Below, one piece after another: positions 61,524-64,000 of a DNA stretch of 64,000 bases. Both the position numbers and the translations under genes were made by a program. A model generated the notes under the pieces. It worked only from the letters and a program-made list of their open reading frames with translations, was not told the origin of the DNA and did no database searches. Positions within the stretch are counted from its first letter, which is position 1. The number at the start of each line of letters is the position of its first letter. Origin of the DNA: Capsulimonas corticalis (lineage in GTDB: Bacteria; Armatimonadota; Armatimonadia; Armatimonadales; Capsulimonadaceae); NCBI RefSeq assembly GCF_003574315.2, contig NZ_AP025739.1:3658001-3722000 (forward strand). The letters are read 5' to 3'.

Positions 61524-62267
61524 ATGCCGAAGTTCAATAAAAAGGCCGCCCTCTTTGGCGGCTGGGTCGTGCTGCTCGCCGCTCTCGCTTATGCCGTCAG
61601 CCATATGAGCGATACGGAGATTGTTAAGCAGCAGCATCCGCCGGCGTTGCCGGCGGTGGATAGCGCGACGGTCGCCAGAAGGTGGCCCGAGATTATGCGG
61701 CATGTGGCCGCTCCCGCGCGGGGACCCGCCAACCCGGCTTACACGATGGTGGAGTTTGGCGATTTTCAGTGCCCATGGTGCGGCAAGATGAGGCCGTCGA
61801 TTGAGAAGACGCTGGCGGACAGCAAGGGACAGATGAATCTGTACTTCGTCCACCGGCCCTTCCCGCAATCGCACAAGTACGCGCTGCCCGCCGCGCAGGC
61901 GTCGGAAGCCGCCGCCAAGGATGGGAAGTTCTGGCCGATGTACGATGTGCTCTTTTCGCATCAGGACGATCTGGAGCCGGGGTATTACGAGAACTATGCC
62001 CGGGAAGCGGGACTGGACGGAAAAAAAGTTTTAGACGCCGTGAATCGCGGCGTGTATCAAGCGCAGGTGGACGCGGACTCGAAGTTTTGCGACGATCTTG
62101 GCATTGAATCGACGCCCACGGTTGTCATTCGCGATAACAAGACGGGCGCGATCAATGTGGCGCCTGGACCGGCCGATATTCAGGCGCTATTCGCCAATTT
62201 ACCCTGGAAGACGGCCCGCGCCGCGCTTGCCGTGAGCCGCCCGGGGGCGGCGTCGGCAAAGTCATGA
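61524..62267 (+). CDS. DsbA family thiol-disulfide oxidoreductase (CPWC), tandem paralogue
   Basis: A 247-aa membrane-anchored thioredoxin-fold protein with active site Cys83-Pro-Trp-Cys86. Same layout as its neighbour: anchor at about 9-27, linker, then PAYTMVEFGDFQCPWCGKM and cis-Pro in GIESTPTVVIRDN. The active-site dipeptide differs (Pro-Trp rather than Pro-Gln), which changes redox potential, so the two may split oxidase and isomerase-like roles. Start ATG after GGGAGG; the frame is open a little upstream. Confidence 0.92.
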   Translation: MPKFNKKAALFGGWVVLLAALAYAVSHMSDTEIVKQQHPPALPAVDSATVARRWPEIMRHVAAPARGPANPAYTMVEFGDFQCPWCGKMRPSIEKTLADSKGQMNLYFVHRPFPQSHKYALPAAQASEAAAKDGKFWPMYDVLFSHQDDLEPGYYENYAREAGLDGKKVLDAVNRGVYQAQVDADSKFCDDLGIESTPTVVIRDNKTGAINVAPGPADIQALFANLPWKTARAALAVSRPGAASAKS

Positions 62268-62290
62268 CCATTCCCGAAAGGAACGCGCCT

Positions 62291-63883
62291 ATGTCGGCTG
62301 TGGATACGGAATTGGAGACGCTGATCCGCGCTCGTTACCCGATCATCTATGTGGTGTCGTGGGAGGAAAAGCGCGTCGAGGACGCGCTGCGCGCGATCTG
62401 TCAGTCCCGCAATAAGAAAATGCTTCAATGGACGGTGACGCAGGGGATCGTGCAGAACTCCTCGAACCGTGACGACGCCACGCGCGATCCGCTGGCCGCG
62501 CTGGACCATGTCATGGAGTCGCGCGATCAGGCTGTTTATGTCTTCAAGGATCTGCACCCGTTTTTGAACGACACGGCGTTGGTGCGGCGTCTGCGCGATC
62601 TGACCTATGCCCTCAAGACGTCGTACAAGACGATCGTGATGGTTTCTCCCGTGCTGCGCCTGCCGCCGGAGCTGGAAAAAGAGATCACCGTCGTCGATTA
62701 CGCGCTGCCGACTCTCAAGGACCTGGACGAGCTTCTGGAAGGGATCATCCAGTCGGTCAAGTCGAACCCGCAGATCACCACGGAGATGGCGGAGGACGAG
62801 CGCGAGCAAGTGCTTCAGGCGGCCCTGGGCCTGACAGGGAACGAGGCGGAGAATGTCTTCGCGAAGTCTCTGGTGGAGAAGCACAAGTTCGATGTCCATG
62901 TGATCCTTTCCGAAAAGGAGCAGATCATCCGTAAGTCCGCCATTCTGGAGTACTATCCGGCGACGGACGCCTTCGCGGATGTCGGCGGCCTGGATCTGCT
63001 CAAGGATTGGATGGGCAAGCGAACCGTCGCGTTCAGTGAAAAGGCCCGCGATTTCGGTCTGCCCGCTCCCAAGGGCATTTTGATGCTGGGCGTGCAGGGC
63101 GGCGGAAAATCGCTCTCCGCCCGCGCGATCGCCTCCCTCTGGAATCTGCCGCTGCTGCGCCTGGATGTGGGCAAGATCTTCGGCGGCATCGTGGGGCAAA
63201 GCGAAGAGAATATCCGCAAGGCCATTCGTATCGCCGAAAGCACCGCGCCGAACGTCGTGTGGATCGATGAGATGGAAAAAGGCTTCTCCGGGACACAGTC
63301 CTCGGGCATCAGCGACGGCGGCACGACCGCCCGCGTCTTCAGCACCTTCCTGACCTGGCTCGCCGACAAGACCGCCCCGTGTTTCGTCGTCGCCACCGCC
63401 AACGATGTCTCGGCGCTGCCTCCCGAACTGCTGCGCAAGGGGCGATTCGATGAGATCTTCTTTATCGATCTTCCGGGCGAAAGCGAGCGCGTGGAGATCT
63501 TCGCGATCCACATCAAGAAGCGCAAGCGCGATCCGGCGAACTTCGATCTGAACCGTCTCGCCGAGGCGTCGCATGGCTACTCCGGCGCCGAGATCGAGCA
63601 ATCGGTCGTCGCGGCCCTCTTCGACGCCTTTGACCTGGGCCGGGATCTGACCACCGACGATATCCTCAAAGTCGTGCGCGAGTCGATCCCGCTGTCGCAG
63701 ACCATGAAGGAAAAGATCGACATCTTGCGCGAATGGTCGGAAAGCCGCGCGCGCCCCGCCTCGTCCGTCAATAACGCAAAGATCCTCCGGACCATGGAGA
63801 TCATGGACGACGACTCGTTCGAGTTCGGCGATATCCTGGTGGACAACAGCGATGGACCATTGGCTCACGACCTTTCTGAATAA
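62291..63883 (+). CDS. AAA+ ATPase (Ycf46-like)
   Basis: A 530-aa protein. N-terminal domain about 1-215 (LETLIRARYPIIYVVSWEEKRVEDALRAI...), typical of Ycf46-like proteins, then an AAA core: Walker A GVQGGGKSLSARAIA (about 267-281), Walker B VVWIDEMEKGFSG (about 318-330), sensor 1 VVATANDVSALPPELLRKGRFDE with the Arg finger, and an AAA lid with YSGAEIEQSVVAAL. Ycf46 in cyanobacteria is linked to CO2 and photosynthesis control, but the role here is unknown. Start at 62291 has AAAGGA; an ATG at 62264 overlapping the previous stop is the alternative. Confidence 0.88.
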   Translation: MSAVDTELETLIRARYPIIYVVSWEEKRVEDALRAICQSRNKKMLQWTVTQGIVQNSSNRDDATRDPLAALDHVMESRDQAVYVFKDLHPFLNDTALVRRLRDLTYALKTSYKTIVMVSPVLRLPPELEKEITVVDYALPTLKDLDELLEGIIQSVKSNPQITTEMAEDEREQVLQAALGLTGNEAENVFAKSLVEKHKFDVHVILSEKEQIIRKSAILEYYPATDAFADVGGLDLLKDWMGKRTVAFSEKARDFGLPAPKGILMLGVQGGGKSLSARAIASLWNLPLLRLDVGKIFGGIVGQSEENIRKAIRIAESTAPNVVWIDEMEKGFSGTQSSGISDGGTTARVFSTFLTWLADKTAPCFVVATANDVSALPPELLRKGRFDEIFFIDLPGESERVEIFAIHIKKRKRDPANFDLNRLAEASHGYSGAEIEQSVVAALFDAFDLGRDLTTDDILKVVRESIPLSQTMKEKIDILREWSESRARPASSVNNAKILRTMEIMDDDSFEFGDILVDNSDGPLAHDLSE

Positions 63884-64000
63884 CCTGAACGGCGAGCGCG
63901 GCCTCTCTCCGCACACGCTGACCGCGTACGACAATGACCTGCGCCAGTTTATCGACTTCCTGGCCGCGCGTCGTATCGCCGATCCACGCCTTATCCAAAC
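63852..64000 (+). CDS. Tyrosine recombinase XerC/XerD family, N-terminal part (truncated by the window)
   Basis: At least 49 residues, MDHWLTTFLNNLNGERG then LSPHTLTAYDNDLRQFIDFLAAR, the classic N-terminal SAM-like core-binding domain of Xer recombinases that resolve chromosome dimers. It starts inside the AAA gene (32-base overlap) in another frame, so it may be translationally coupled. The catalytic R-H-R-Y domain lies beyond the window, so XerC versus XerD cannot be told. Confidence 0.8.
   Translation, partial: MDHWLTTFLNNLNGERGLSPHTLTAYDNDLRQFIDFLAARRIADPRLIQ

Overview
This is a GC-rich bacterial chromosome segment with about 60 protein genes. The best guess for the source is an Armatimonadota bacterium close to Capsulimonas. 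The reasons are two DUF1559 pseudopilin-like proteins with the [19 protein letters not shown]-terminus followed by LFPVFA-(K/Q)AREKAR, HAF-repeat exported proteins, genes for ADP-heptose synthesis, and many long palindromic intergenic repeats. This placement is inference. No rRNA, tRNA, CRISPR array, transposase or phage block was seen.

Layout. 1-5.8 kb: pseudopilin-like proteins, a lipoprotein and a tandem pair of HAF-repeat proteins. 5.8-7.4 kb: a TetR regulator and an NmrA-like reductase. 7.6-15.2 kb: a metal or drug efflux locus, with a Cys-rich secreted protein, a small secreted Cys-x2-Cys-His-Met protein, an RND adaptor carrying two more copies of that domain, an RND pump and a TolC-like protein. 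15.2-17.3 kb: nucleoside phosphorylase, HAD hydrolase and a HExxH lipoprotein. 17.5-21.4 kb: pyruvate dehydrogenase operon (E1 alpha, E1 beta with a lipoyl domain, E2). 21.5-26.3 kb: thiL-tsaE-tsaB and two heptose genes, punctuated by large palindromes. 26.4-31.2 kb: an unusual ABC permease, an LCP protein and a glycosyltransferase. 31.3-40.9 kb: flavin reductase, Rrf2/NmrA pair, chemoreceptor, IspG, acetyltransferase, methyltransferase, DUF2239 protein and a phosphotransferase. 41-48.8 kb: Spherulin-4-like protein, amidase, enolase, sugar kinase plus GalU-type uridylyltransferase, a shikimate-kinase-like protein and HxlR. 48.9-60.1 kb: DoxX, LLM oxidoreductase, a 958-aa exported protein, a small protein plus DyP peroxidase, a tandem-repeat protein, DUF4142, dehalogenase-like hydrolase and an SDR/MarR divergent pair. 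60.2-64 kb: VKOR, two DsbA-like proteins, an AAA+ ATPase and the start of a Xer recombinase.

How genes work together. Several transcription factors sit beside their probable target with a readable operator: TetR/NmrA, Rrf2/NmrA, HxlR/DoxX and MarR/SDR. VKOR and the two DsbA-like proteins form an oxidative thiol-folding unit. Kinase plus GalU suggests salvage of a free sugar to a UDP-sugar. The most unusual items are the repeated Cys-Cys-His-Met domain in the efflux locus, an ABC permease with a tandem-repeat periplasmic insertion, and a palindrome family with a conserved loop that runs into the 3' ends of genes. Start codons were chosen by Shine-Dalgarno position, gene overlap and family N-termini, and they remain predictions.
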